Positions 9,401 to 20,000 of a DNA stretch of 64,000 bases are shown one piece after another. Where the stretch lies: positions 248,001 through 312,000 of the forward strand of contig NZ_NEXS01000003.1 of assembly GCF_002810445.1 (NCBI RefSeq). The letters run 5' to 3'. Within the stretch, counting starts at the first letter, position 1. Every line of letters starts with the position of its first letter. Origin of the DNA: Advenella sp. S44. Lineage in GTDB: Bacteria > Pseudomonadota > Gammaproteobacteria > Burkholderiales > Burkholderiaceae_B. A program made the position numbers and the translations under genes. The notes below the pieces were generated by a model. That model was not told the origin of the DNA. It worked only from the letters and a program-made list of their open reading frames with translations, and made no database searches.

Positions 9401-10711
9401 ATGAAAGAAACGCCTTCTGACTGGCTGGCGCTAGCCGGCCTGCAGCTTTCTCCCTTTGCCGCCCAGCTTGTCACTCTGGGCGTCATTCTGATTCTGCTGG
9501 TGCTGCTGCACGGCATCTTGCACTATGGCGTGCTGCGCATATTGCAGGGCAGGATGCGCAATCACCGGTTCCTTTTTTTTAAACTCATCGGCCACTCGTC
9601 GCTGTTTCGTCATGCAGCCATGCTGGCGCAGGGCCTTGCTCTCGGTTGGTTAACCAGTTGGTGGGTACCGGCGGGCTCCCTCCACGAAGGGCTGCTTGGC
9701 TTTTCGCGTATCTGGATGCTGGTCTACACCATGCTGGCTTTTTTTGCGTTTCTTGACCTTGTGCTCGATTGGTGCTTTCGCAAACAGGTCGCGGTCCAGT
9801 TCCCGCTAAAGGGAATCGTTCAAAGCCTGAAAATCATCGGCGCCATTGCCGTTGTCATTTTCATCGTCTCGGTCCTGATCGGGCAGTCACCCGTAATCCT
9901 GATCAGTGGCCTGGGCGCCATGACGGCGGTGCTTATGCTGATCTTCAAGGACCCCATCCTGGGTCTGGTCGCCGGCATCCAGCTGTCTGCCAACAATATG
10001 CTCAGTATCGGCGACTGGCTGGAAATGCCAAAATACAACGCCGACGGCGCAGTCATCGATATCGGCCTGACAACGGTCAAGGTGCGCAACTGGGACAATA
10101 CGGTAACCACCGTTCCCACATACGCGCTCATTTCCGACTCATTCAAGAACTGGCGGGCCATGTCCGAGTCTGGCGGCCGTCGTATCAAGCGCGCCATCCA
10201 TATTGATGTCAATAGCATCAAGTTCATTTCCGAAACGCAGATGCAGCGCCTGACCAAAAGCCGGCTGCTGTCCCAGTACATTCTTGAAAAATCCCGCGAG
10301 GTAGAAGCCTATAATCGGTCCCGCAGCGAGGACTTGTCGTCGGCCCTGAACGGTCGCAGGCTGACCAATATCGGCACCTTCCGGGCGTATCTGGAAGTTT
10401 ATCTGCGAAATCATCCGAATATTCATCGTAATATGACCATGCTGGTGCGCCAGCTGGCTCCCGGCACCACCGGCGTTCCCATTGAAATCTATGCGTTCAC
10501 CACAACGGTGGCCTGGGCAGAATACGAAAGCATTCAGTCCGACCTGTTTGACCATATTTTTGCGGTCGTCGGCGAGTTCGATTTACGTGTATTCCAGGAA
10601 CCTACCGGGTATGATATGTCGGCACTCAGGCTGGCCGTCGCCGGCGCTTCCGATATCAGTGCAACTGGCAACACCAGTGGCAACGCCTCTGGTGCAGAAC
10701 CCAATTCATAA
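9401..10711 (+). CDS. ybdG: YbdG-type mechanosensitive channel (MscS family)
   Basis: 436 residues with about five N-terminal membrane helices, then the pore helix and MscS beta-domain. The most conserved stretch runs from GQSPVILISGLGAM through FKDPILGLVAGIQLSANNML to GDWLEMPKYNADGAVIDIGL, which matches the YbdG (miniconductance) branch rather than MscS itself. The C-terminus has an Asn/Ser/Gly-rich tail absent from E. coli YbdG. YbdG-type channels open on hypo-osmotic shock. The hydratase gene starts 12 bases downstream. Confidence 0.92.
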   Translation: MKETPSDWLALAGLQLSPFAAQLVTLGVILILLVLLHGILHYGVLRILQGRMRNHRFLFFKLIGHSSLFRHAAMLAQGLALGWLTSWWVPAGSLHEGLLGFSRIWMLVYTMLAFFAFLDLVLDWCFRKQVAVQFPLKGIVQSLKIIGAIAVVIFIVSVLIGQSPVILISGLGAMTAVLMLIFKDPILGLVAGIQLSANNMLSIGDWLEMPKYNADGAVIDIGLTTVKVRNWDNTVTTVPTYALISDSFKNWRAMSESGGRRIKRAIHIDVNSIKFISETQMQRLTKSRLLSQYILEKSREVEAYNRSRSEDLSSALNGRRLTNIGTFRAYLEVYLRNHPNIHRNMTMLVRQLAPGTTGVPIEIYAFTTTVAWAEYESIQSDLFDHIFAVVGEFDLRVFQEPTGYDMSALRLAVAGASDISATGNTSGNASGAEPNS

Positions 10712-10723
10712 CTAGGAGACATC

Positions 10724-11503
10724 ATGGGCCCAACCCCTCGTGAGCTGGCACAGCAGCTGCAACAACAATTTGATGATCGCGTGCATTTTGCGCCGTTGCT
10801 GGCTGCAGGCAGGCCATTGAACCTGGAGCAGGCTTACGCAGTACAGGAAGAACTGGTTCGAATTCGCATGGCGCGTCACAATGCGAAACACGCTGGATTG
10901 AAAATCGCCCTGAATGCGCCCGCCGCCTGGCAAAAGCAAGGCCTGACCGAGCCGGTTTATGGCCAATTGCTCGACACGGCATTGCTGTCCTCTGGCGCCG
11001 TCCTGTCCATGGGTGACTATACACACATGAAATTCGAATTCGAAGTCGCCGTGCGTATCGGCAGGGAGCTCTCAGGAGATGATCTGCGCCGCGCAGACGA
11101 TGCCGCCGACTGGATCGAAGCTGTGACTCCAGCGGTCGAGGTGCTCGACGACCGGTGTCCGGACAAAACCTCACCGGATGCACCCACGCTGGTGGCATGC
11201 AATGTCAACAATACCAGCGTCGTTCTGGGGGCGTGGCAGCGGGTCCCAGCCAATTTCGATTGGGATATCACCATAACCTCGCATGGCACCGTGATTGAAC
11301 AGGGCAATGTGGCAGACATTGTTAATCCCCTTGAGTCCGTATACTGGCTGGCCAAGGCCATGGCCAGGCAACAACGCAGTATTCCTGCCGGCGCGGTGCT
11401 TATCACTGGCAATCTGATGACCGTGCGCTTTCCTGCTGCAGGCGACCAGTTTACTTTCGAACTTCAAGGTCTGGGATCGGTGTCGTTCAGCTGCGCCGCG
11501 TAA
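10724..11503 (+). CDS. 2-keto-4-pentenoate hydratase-like protein (FAH superfamily)
   Basis: 259 residues of the fumarylacetoacetate hydrolase/MhpD superfamily. The acidic metal-site segment KFEFEVAVRIGREL (about residues 102-116) corresponds to the family E-x-E motif, and NPLESVYWLA and AGAVLITGNLM match the C-terminal core. The family hydrates 2-hydroxypenta-2,4-dienoate or decarboxylates related vinylogous acids in meta-cleavage pathways. No other aromatic meta-cleavage gene is nearby, so the substrate is unknown. AGGAG lies upstream of the ATG at 10724; it is probably cotranscribed with ybdG. Confidence 0.78.
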   Translation: MGPTPRELAQQLQQQFDDRVHFAPLLAAGRPLNLEQAYAVQEELVRIRMARHNAKHAGLKIALNAPAAWQKQGLTEPVYGQLLDTALLSSGAVLSMGDYTHMKFEFEVAVRIGRELSGDDLRRADDAADWIEAVTPAVEVLDDRCPDKTSPDAPTLVACNVNNTSVVLGAWQRVPANFDWDITITSHGTVIEQGNVADIVNPLESVYWLAKAMARQQRSIPAGAVLITGNLMTVRFPAAGDQFTFELQGLGSVSFSCAA

Positions 11504-12055
11504 ACTCACCTGCGGCATTGGTATTGCCCGGCATTCTATGTCGGGCTGTGTGCTCTGATCGCTGGCGCCCTTCTGGTCAACGATTTGCTGGCTGGCGTTC
11601 GCTTGGACACGACGGTCTCTCGGGTGGCGGCGTCTGAGCTGACGGTCTCTGATGGGCCGCTCTCTGGGGGTGACGTTCTCGTGAACGGTTTTTCGTGAAT
11701 ACCTTTTGCGTCAATGACGTGGCGATAATCCGCGTGATTCAAAATGCATTGTTGTCTGATACTGCATGAGACTTATAAGTTCTGTAAGCGGCGCTGCTGA
11801 CGTGTCAGGCACACCCCGCTGCATGATGTCATCTCGTGCGTTCCAGCCCATTCCATTCATCCTTTCCGCCTCGCGCCGTCGCGCTGCCGCGTCGCCAAAT
11901 TATCACTGTTGTGCCCTTGCGGGCTGTTGCGGCTTTGAAAAATTTGATTGAGCGCACAAATTTTATGTATTTCTGACGCTTTTGGACTATCCAGGTTTTA
12001 TTCATTTGTTTCAGAATGTCGTCTTTTTCAATTTGGCATTCTGCCGGTCCTACCG
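11504..12055. other. Gene-free spacer before the AraC gene
   Basis: No convincing gene. At 11526-11546 an inverted repeat (GCCCGGCAT/ATGTCGGGC, 3-base loop) may end the upstream transcript, although no T-run follows. A copy of GACGGTCTCT occurs near 11611 and again at 11641. Short ORFs on both strands (60-70 codons) have no recognisable similarity or ribosome-binding site. The 11940-12055 part probably carries the AraC promoter. Confidence 0.4.
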
Positions 12056-13108
12056 ATGTTTCTCAAAGATGTTGTCAATGGGCTCTGCGGGCCATTCAAA
12101 CTGAATTCGGCCATGGCTGGTGCAGAGGTTACGCTGTCTTATTTCAATTCGGTCCTGCCGCAGCTCCTACCCAACACGCGGCTGCAACAAGCGACGCAAA
12201 CACCTTATCCGTTCAATGCGAATCTGGCAGCCTTTCCACTTACTTCACGGGCAAGCGTGGTCTTGCTGCAGGCAGAGCCTGCCTACCTGCAATTAGCGGC
12301 GCCCGCGCCAACGGACGTTGCCGTCGCTACCGAAAAGTGGTTTCTGGTGCGTGCAGGCGAGACCGCATACTTCACGGACAATGAGAACAAATGGACATTG
12401 CGGCCAGGAGACCTGCTGCTGATTCACAGCCGCAGTCCAGCCACGCTGTGCCCTCGCACCCGGCTGGGCTGTACAATCATTGCGCTGCAGGAACACAGTG
12501 TCGGACATTGGAAAATGTTGCTCCAGCAGGCACGCACCCGGTACTTTTGCGCAGACAGTGGCTGGGCCCGGGTGTTGTCGGTGTATATGCGGGAGTTGAA
12601 CGAGCGGTTCATGGACCGAATCGCCGCGGTGCCATCAGACCAGGGCGTCTGCCTGGAAACAGTTCTTTCACTGGCCGTTATGATGTTCGGACAAGCCCGG
12701 CAACTTGGGGCAGGAGAGTGGGCGTCTGATAAACGGCGGCAGGCACGATATAAACTGTACACTGACATCACAGTGTGGCTGTATTTGAATTTTGGTGAAG
12801 CTGGCCTGACAGGCCAGAAAGTCGCGCGGGAATTTCGTATTTCGGTGCGTACGCTGCACAAGCTGTTCCGCGAGTTCAACGATTCGGCATCGTTCGCCAC
12901 GTTCCTGAATGATATCCGGATGCAGAACGCCAGAAACATGTTGCGTGATTCTTCGCTCGTGCATATGACTGTCGGGGATATCGGCTGGCAGTGCGGCTTT
13001 TCGGATCCGGCGCATTTTGGCAAGGTCTTCAAAAAATGCCACTCAATCACACCGCGGCAAATGCGCGATATTGCACATGGTAATGGTCAGTCCCGGGTGT
13101 CATGCTAA
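12056..13108 (+). CDS. AraC-family transcriptional regulator
   Basis: 350 residues from the ATG at 12056; the frame is open to a TTG at 11948 but the extra 36 residues look non-conserved. The N-terminal half is a cupin-like sensing domain (VLLQAEPAYLQL, WFLVRAGETAYF). The C-terminus has the two AraC helix-turn-helix units: GQKVAREFRISVRTLHKLFREF and MTVGDIGWQCGFSDPAHFGKVFKK, ending SITPRQMRDI. Its target is unknown. A degraded second copy of its last ~45 codons lies 10 kb away (about 23190-23350), and its 3' neighbour is a remnant of a binding-protein gene. Confidence 0.9.
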   Translation: MFLKDVVNGLCGPFKLNSAMAGAEVTLSYFNSVLPQLLPNTRLQQATQTPYPFNANLAAFPLTSRASVVLLQAEPAYLQLAAPAPTDVAVATEKWFLVRAGETAYFTDNENKWTLRPGDLLLIHSRSPATLCPRTRLGCTIIALQEHSVGHWKMLLQQARTRYFCADSGWARVLSVYMRELNERFMDRIAAVPSDQGVCLETVLSLAVMMFGQARQLGAGEWASDKRRQARYKLYTDITVWLYLNFGEAGLTGQKVAREFRISVRTLHKLFREFNDSASFATFLNDIRMQNARNMLRDSSLVHMTVGDIGWQCGFSDPAHFGKVFKKCHSITPRQMRDIAHGNGQSRVSC

Positions 13109-13189
13109 ATGCTGTTGGCGCCGGCGTCGCATAGTCGTATTGCGCACAGGTCGCACTCCAGCAGTTATATTCAGAGCGGTTGCTTCGCA

Positions 13190-13310
13190 CGGCCGACCCA
13201 AAACCCATTCTTCGGCCATTGGATCGTATTGCTCAATGGATATAACATGCCTCTGGTGGTGACGATGGCAACCGTCATTGTGCAAGCGCAGACGGATATT
13301 TCGATTCAGT
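13190..13310 (-). pseudogene. Remnant of a PheC-like binding-protein gene, 3' end only
   Basis: Read on the minus strand, this stretch encodes NIRLRLH...EQYDPMAEEWVLG. It aligns with the C-terminus of the intact protein at 23438-24220 (DIRFKLY...GQYDQMAEKWIPA). The stop codon position is altered and no upstream part of the gene is present. It faces the AraC gene exactly as the intact binding-protein gene faces the AraC remnant at 23190-23350. See the first finding for the nucleotide alignment. Confidence 0.75.
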
Positions 13311-13376
13311 CGTGCGCTTTGCCAAGCTGGCACGACCGATCGTTGTAGTGGTTATAGCGGCACATGATTCAGTGAA

Positions 13377-14384
13377 TTAATCGAGAGTGATGTTCTCTCG
13401 CTTGATGACTTCAGCCAACTGCTTGGTCTCGTTCGTAATACGTGTGGCGAAATCCTTAGGGTTGGTCATGACAATGGTTCCTTGCGCACTCAACACCGTA
13501 TTTGCCGCCGGGACAGACATAGCCTTCCTGGCGTGTTCGTACAATTTATCCACAATGTCGGCGGGGGTGCCTGCCGGCGCCAGCAGACCCAACCAGAACG
13601 TCACATTGATATTCGGAAAGCCCGCTTCGGCCATCGTGGGAACATCGGGCATCTGGGAAATACGTTGCATCGGCGTTACCGCAAGCGCCTTGAGCTTTCC
13701 AGCGCGAATATGTGGAACGCTGGCCAAGGTGTCGAACGAGGTATCCACTTCGCCGGCAATCACTGCCATGCTCGCCTGCGATGCAGCCTTGTACGGGACA
13801 TGCGTGGCCTTGAACCCCCCGTCATTGCTCAACATTGCATACGCCAAGTGTGCGAGATTCCCTACACCGCCGGACCCGTAAGTCAGCTCAGACGGATGGT
13901 TCTTGGCAAATGCAACCAGATCCTTTACGGAGTCGATAGCGTGTTTTTTTGCCCACTCGGCGTTTACGTTCAGCACAAAAGGGGCATCCAACACTAGTGA
14001 AATTGGGGCAAAGTCCGTCGACTTGTACGGAGAATTCTTGTAAATCAACGGATTGCCGGTAATGCTGCTGCTATTTGTCGCCAATAGAGTGTAGCCGTCC
14101 GGCGCTGATCGGGCGACTTCCGTGGCACCAATGGAGCCGTTGGCCCCGCCTTTGTTTTCCACAATCACCGACTGTCCAAGAGATTTGGAAAGATTGTCGG
14201 CCAGCAGGCGAGCCATGGCATCGGTAATGGAACCCGCGGGAAAGGGGACCACGATTCGAATGAGCTTGGCAGGCCATTTTTTATCCTGGGCAAACGCCAT
14301 TGTGGAACTCAACCCAAATGCTGACACTCCCGTGACGCTTGCGGCTGCAATTAGAAAATCCCTACGCGAGCTGAACATAGCCAT
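13377..14384 (-). CDS. Bug-family periplasmic binding protein (TctC-like), Bug1
   Basis: 335 residues. The ATG at 14384 is chosen because GGAGA (14391-14395) precedes it with 6-base spacing; an upstream in-frame ATG at 14420 lacks this. The N-terminus FSSRRDFLIAAASVTG is a twin-arginine signal peptide. The mature part has Bug-family landmarks: KLIRIVVPFPAGSITDAMARLLA, VVENKGGANGSIGATEVARSAPDGYTLL and TYGSGGVGNLAHLA. Bug proteins usually bind carboxylates for TctAB permeases; none is in this window. It is the last gene of the minus-strand CoA operon. Confidence 0.92.
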   Translation of the reverse strand: MAMFSSRRDFLIAAASVTGVSAFGLSSTMAFAQDKKWPAKLIRIVVPFPAGSITDAMARLLADNLSKSLGQSVIVENKGGANGSIGATEVARSAPDGYTLLATNSSSITGNPLIYKNSPYKSTDFAPISLVLDAPFVLNVNAEWAKKHAIDSVKDLVAFAKNHPSELTYGSGGVGNLAHLAYAMLSNDGGFKATHVPYKAASQASMAVIAGEVDTSFDTLASVPHIRAGKLKALAVTPMQRISQMPDVPTMAEAGFPNINVTFWLGLLAPAGTPADIVDKLYEHARKAMSVPAANTVLSAQGTIVMTNPKDFATRITNETKQLAEVIKRENITLD

Positions 14385-14533
14385 GATATGTCTCCAAAAA
14401 GTTGACGAACAATAAAACAAAGGTTCAAGTAGCGATAGCTATTGGTAGCCCGGTACAACGCTCGCAGGGCTGACGTTTGGTGTCAATGGGAAGCCGCTAC
14501 TTGAGAAAAAATCAAAAAAACATGTTGTGATTC

Positions 14534-16987
14534 CTAGGTTACTTTCCTCGTTGCACAGGTGCCCGTGATTCCGCGATCCTCAAGTTCCTGTTGCTGCTCC
14601 TGGGTCATTCCAAGCACTCGCCAGAAGACCTCGCGGCTGTGTTCGCCCAGGGTGGGCGCCGGGCGTACAATCCGGGTTGGACTGTCCGTCTCTCTGAACC
14701 AGGGAGTCGTAGCCAGATACTCGCCCAAATAGGCGCGAGGTATCTTCGTAAAAAAACCTCTGTGTTTCAAATGCGGATCGTTCAGAACATGCCAGACTGG
14801 CCTGACCACGCCAGCGCCAACGCCGGCCGTTTGCAGCTTTCGCATGGCAGTGTCCGCAGATCGTTGCCTGGACCAAGCGCTTATCTGAGCATCAATCAGC
14901 TGTTGCTGGGAGCGACGGCCCTTAGCGTGGTTCATCGATAAATCTGTGCGGAAGTGATGAGCATGAATGACGTTGACCAAGGCTTGCCACTGCGTTTCGT
15001 TGGTAACGCTCAGGACTAGCCACTCGTCATTGCCTGCACATGGATATACACCGTGTGGGAAAAATATGGGGTGTGCATTACCGTTTCGCGGGGTGGTTTT
15101 CCCGCAAGCGGATTGCTCGACGATGAACGAGGCGGCCATTGGGAGCATGCATTCGACTTGCGACAGGTTAACGTGCCGCCCTTTCCCCGTGCGTGCTTTT
15201 ACGAATAGCGATAGGAGGGCAGCGGCGCCACCATTCCATCCGCCTATAGGATCGCCGTACGCGTACGAAGTGAGTGATGGCGGATTCTGTGGAAATCCGG
15301 TGTGATGCGGTAGGCCACTAGCCTGTTCAAGCGTACCGCCATAAGCCCGGGTGGAGCTCCACGCGTTGCCAGCGCCAAATGCGGGCATGGACACCATCAC
15401 CAATTGGCTATTTACCTTGGATAGGGCGGCATAATCAAGGCCCAGCTTGGAGAGCACCTCAGTTGAATAGTTTTCTATTACGATGTCAGCAGTTTCTACC
15501 AAATCGAGTAAAACCGCGCGGCCTTCTTGGCGCGTCAAATCCAGAGTAATGCCAAGCTTGTTTCGGTTCATCAGCGCAAAGTTCGAGTTTTTTTCGTACA
15601 GTCGCTCTTGGTAAAACGCTTCGGTGTAGTGCGTCCCTCTCCACCAATCCGGATACTGAGTGCCTTCTACTTTGATGACTTCGGCGCCAAAGTCCGCAAG
15701 GGTTCGCGCAGCCAGCGGCCCTGCCCAGCCCATGGTCAAATCGATCACGCGAATTTTGCGAAGCGGCGGCACCATCACCTCTGCGGCAGTTCGATGTACT
15801 TTTAAAGCCAGCGCTTGGTCGGTGCGATAAAACAGATTGTCTGCGCCCATCGTCGGCGCAGCACCACCTGGCAACGGCCCGGCATCACCGAGCGGAAATG
15901 GAACGACTACACCTTCAAATTGGCTGTTCCCGGACGTCACAGGAACGAACGCGCCTCGCTCACGATGAACTTGCTGCGCAAGCAGTTCTTCCATTGTCGG
16001 CACGATAACAGCCGGAAATTTGGCCTTGCCAAGCTCCTCAAACCATTCATCGGCCGTCTTGGCGAGCAACGCCGGAACTAAGAATTCATCAATCTCGTCG
16101 GCATGCTTTATGCGTGTCGGTCCATTGACGAATCGCGGGTCCTGAGCATGCTGTGGATGCCCCACTGCCGAACAGAGCGCAGCCCATTGAGGGCCGGTGT
16201 GCGCGAAAATGCCAATCCAGCCTTTGCGGGTCTTGTAGATACCGCCCGGGTGCGTTGTGCAAAACCGGTTGACGCCCAGTCGCGCTTTGGGATGCCGCCC
16301 ATCTTGCACCATACCGGCCTCCATCTCGACCACAGAGAAAGCGACCTCATGAATGCTAAGCACGTAGCGACGGCTTCCATCGGATTCCCCTAGCAGCGCT
16401 GAGATGGCGCTTGAGAACGCGCCGATGCCTGCAACAATTTCAGTCTGTACATCGTGCGGTAGATGGGGCGGCCCTTCCACCGCGCCGCTACCGTAAACCG
16501 CACCGGCCAAGGCGCGGCAAACCGCGGGCGTTCCCACGAAATCGCTGTACGGACCGCTTTCACCGAACCAGGTCAAACACACTTCAATCGGCACGTTTTC
16601 GCGGTTCTCCGCTACTCTAGCGCCATAAACAGGGCGCTTCAGCACCTCAATGCCTTCATCTAGCGCTCTGGCGTCAAGAACCACGTCGCAGGTTTTCGCC
16701 AGTCGAGACAACCAGGCGTGTTCCTCAAAACGTTTGCCTCCCAACGTGACGTTGCGTTTATTTGTGTTGAGCCAGGCGTTCAACGCGCTTTGCGATTCGG
16801 TGTCTGAACTTGTCAGTAGCGGGGGAACGGCCCGGAGCGGATCTCCTTCGGAATCCTCCACCTTGATGACCTCGGCGCCAAAATCCGCAAAAATTTTGCC
16901 TGCATAAGCTAACGCCGCGCCACTGCCGATCTCCAGGACGCGCAGTCCTGCTAGAGCAAGCTGTCTGTCAGGTTCGTGCTTCATCAC
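14534..16987 (-). CDS. Tandem-domain CaiB/BaiF (family III) CoA-transferase
   Basis: 817 residues, about twice the usual size, because two family III CoA-transferase domains are fused: residues about 10-390 (LAGLRVLEIGSGAALAYAGKIFADFGAEVIKVE) and about 405-805 (IRVIDLTMGWAGPLAARTLADFGAEVIKVEG). The family moves CoA between carboxylic acids. Usual family members have a catalytic Asp in a GYD-like motif; by eye the equivalent segments here read TPAVCRALAG (first half) and RAYGGTLEQASGL (second half), with no obvious Asp. It sits 30 bases downstream of the carboxylase gene in the same operon, so it probably activates the carboxylase substrate or recycles CoA. Confidence 0.88.
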   Translation of the reverse strand: MMKHEPDRQLALAGLRVLEIGSGAALAYAGKIFADFGAEVIKVEDSEGDPLRAVPPLLTSSDTESQSALNAWLNTNKRNVTLGGKRFEEHAWLSRLAKTCDVVLDARALDEGIEVLKRPVYGARVAENRENVPIEVCLTWFGESGPYSDFVGTPAVCRALAGAVYGSGAVEGPPHLPHDVQTEIVAGIGAFSSAISALLGESDGSRRYVLSIHEVAFSVVEMEAGMVQDGRHPKARLGVNRFCTTHPGGIYKTRKGWIGIFAHTGPQWAALCSAVGHPQHAQDPRFVNGPTRIKHADEIDEFLVPALLAKTADEWFEELGKAKFPAVIVPTMEELLAQQVHRERGAFVPVTSGNSQFEGVVVPFPLGDAGPLPGGAAPTMGADNLFYRTDQALALKVHRTAAEVMVPPLRKIRVIDLTMGWAGPLAARTLADFGAEVIKVEGTQYPDWWRGTHYTEAFYQERLYEKNSNFALMNRNKLGITLDLTRQEGRAVLLDLVETADIVIENYSTEVLSKLGLDYAALSKVNSQLVMVSMPAFGAGNAWSSTRAYGGTLEQASGLPHHTGFPQNPPSLTSYAYGDPIGGWNGGAAALLSLFVKARTGKGRHVNLSQVECMLPMAASFIVEQSACGKTTPRNGNAHPIFFPHGVYPCAGNDEWLVLSVTNETQWQALVNVIHAHHFRTDLSMNHAKGRRSQQQLIDAQISAWSRQRSADTAMRKLQTAGVGAGVVRPVWHVLNDPHLKHRGFFTKIPRAYLGEYLATTPWFRETDSPTRIVRPAPTLGEHSREVFWRVLGMTQEQQQELEDRGITGTCATRKVT

Positions 16988-17017
16988 AGTCTGTTCCCTT
17001 GTATTTGTATGCCATGT

Positions 17018-20000
17018 TTACCAGGTGTCGACAAAGGATCGACGGGGACGAGCCGCGCGCAACGGTGCGGAAGCGATGCCTTGACGAATCCATGTGCGCG
17101 TTTCGGCGGGATCGATGACTGCGTCTATCTCAGTGGTGGACGCAACGTTAATAGCATGACCACGTTCATATGCACGTGCTACCAATTGATCGTAAAGCGC
17201 TTGTCGTTCTGGCCCTTCAGGAACGTTTTCGAGTTCTTTTTTGAAGCCCAGGCGGATTGAGCCTTCCAATCCCATCGGCCCAAATTCTCCTGTTGGCCAA
17301 GACACCGAGCAGCTGGTGCAACGAAAACCACCGCCTGCCATGGCCATCGCCCCAAGTCCATAGCCCTTTCGCAGCGCAATGGCCAGGATTGATACACGCA
17401 ATTTGGCTGCCGTTACAAACATACGCGATACGTGGCGCACCTGGGCCTTCGCTTCTTCGTCGGGACCCACCATGAATCCGGGAGTATCGATCAGCGAAAT
17501 GATCGGAAGGCCATGTACATCACAAAGATTCATAAATCGGGCCGCCTTGTCCGCCGCATCGGCGTCAATGGCACCGCCCAAATGATGCGGGTTATTGGCG
17601 ATGATGCCCACCGGTTGGCCTTCGACACGCGCAAGCGCTGTATGCATGCCATGTCCGAAGCCCGAACGAAGCATCAATACACTGCCCATGTCGGCAATGC
17701 CTTCAATGACACGACGACTGTCGTAGACCCGTAAACGATTTTCCGGGACCATGTGGCGAAGTTCCAGCGGATTGGGCGCTGACCAGTCTTTTGTTCTACC
17801 CTGAAACATTGAAAGATAATGTTTCGCAACCGTAACGGCATGCGCCTCGTTGTCCACGAGGATATCGATGACACCGTTCGCAAATTGCACGCTCGCCGGG
17901 CCGACCTCTTCAGGCTTGAATATGCCCAGGCCGCCGCCCTCAATCATCGCGGGCCCGGCCATTCCGATATTGGAATTCTTGTCGGCGATGATGACGTCAC
18001 ATACGCCCAGAAATGCAGCGTTGCCAGCAAAACATCGACCTGACACGATACCCAGCAGTGGAACTTCGCCGCTGAGTTCCGCCAAGGCCGCAAATGAAGG
18101 CTGGTACAACCCGGACACAAATGGGAAATCCACGTCTCCAGGGCGGCCGCCCCCGCCTTCAGCGAATAGTACAAGCGGCATCTCGTCACGGCGTGCACGC
18201 TCGACCAGACGATCGGTCTTGATGTGATTGCGCTTTCCCTGCGTGCCTGCCAGAACTGTTGCATCATAGGCCATCACTGCACTTAGGGAGCGTTCATAAC
18301 CGAACTGGGCACCGTTGATGTTGCCAATACCCGTGACGATACCGTCAGCCGGTGTGTTGACAATCAAATCCTCTTTTGTGCGACGACTTGCCTGTGCGGC
18401 CACGACTAATGCGCCATACTCGACAAACGAACCGTCATCACACAGATCAGCAAGGTTTTCGCGGGCTGTTCGTTGTCCGCGTCCGCGCCGCTTTGCCACT
18501 GCGTCAGGGCGAGCGTCGTCGTACAGAATGGCATGGCGATCAAGTACGGCTTGCAAATCTGCGCGGATGGTCGTCAAATCGACCGTTTCAACGGCCAGCT
18601 CTGCGTCTGTACCGTCCAACGCCTGTTCCAGCACCACGAGGATATCGCCCTCAGCCGTCTGGCTGCCGTTATCTGCCCGTATTTCCGCGACACGTCCATT
18701 GAATTCAGCTACCACGGAGTGTTCCATCTTCATCGCTTCGATGACCGCAATGGGCTGGCCTTTCAGGACCGTATCGCCTGTTTGAACCGACACGTCGATA
18801 ATACGTCCGCTCAGTGGCGCGCAGCAGGCAACGAGCCCTTCGGCAAGGTCTTCGTGTACGATATTTTTCGCTATTGGCGACGAGGCGGTGGTGGGAACCG
18901 TCTCGCTAATGAGCTGATTCTGCGCCTCTTGCTCAATCGCGAGTGCAGACGCAGCAGCAATCAATTCCCCAAGAATCGATTCGATATAACGGGTATGGTT
19001 TTTTTGATAGAGAAAATCATCGCGATCGACAAGTGCCTTAAGTAAATGAATGTTTGTCGAAACACCCGTAATCCTGAACTCAGCCAAACTGCGTCGCAAG
19101 CGCCTGACAACGTGTGAAAAATCATCACTGTTGCTCGACACAATCAACTTGGCTAACAGCGTATCGAACGCCGGCGCCGGACAGTAGCCGCTATAGGCAT
19201 GCGTATCCACTCGCACATCAGGGCCTGTGGGCGGATCAAAACACGCCAGAGGACCGTGTGCCGGTCGTGTCAAGCCATTGGCGTGCGTCGACTCTGCCGT
19301 CACTCGTACTTGAATCGCATAGCCCTTTGTCTTTGGGGAAGTCGCAGGATCCAGTCCCAACGATTTGAGACTCTTTCCTTGTGCAATGCCGATTTGCAGC
19401 ATGACCAGATCGACCCCGGTGACTTGTTCGGTGATTGTGTGCTCGACTTGAAGTCTGGGATTGGCCTCGATGAAAACGAAATCTGTTTGTACGCCGCTTT
19501 CATTTTCTTCAACGAGAAATTCAAACGTACCAAGACTGCGATATTTCACCGTTGAGGCCAGTTTGCTTGCTGCGGCAAGAATGTCTGTTCGCAATTGGGT
19601 CTGCAGAACAGGGCTCGGCGCTATTTCAACCACTTTCTGGAACCGGCGCTGCAAGGTGCAATCGCGCTCGCCGAGCGCAACGACATGTGATCCGTCCCCC
19701 ACAATTTGCACCTCGATATGACGCGCGCGGTTTACCAAGCGTTCCGCGTAAAGGGTATCTACCCCAAATGCGGACATCGCCTCCGAGCGGCAGCGAGCAT
19801 AGAGTTCAGGGATTTGATCTCTGGATTTTACGACGCGCATGCCGCGACCTCCGCCACCGCCAACCGCCTTGATGACGATGCCAACGCCGCCCTGCTCATC
19901 GAAGAATTGCGCAATGTCATCCAGGGTGGCGCCTCCATGGGTAGCTGGCATCACAGGTACGCCGCACTCCCTGGCTAGTTTCAATGCGCTGCCCTTGTCT

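Noticed and set aside
11948-12055. TTG start adding 36 codons to the AraC gene
   Set aside because: The added residues look unlike an AraC N-terminus and no ribosome-binding site precedes the TTG; the ATG at 12056 is a more usual start.
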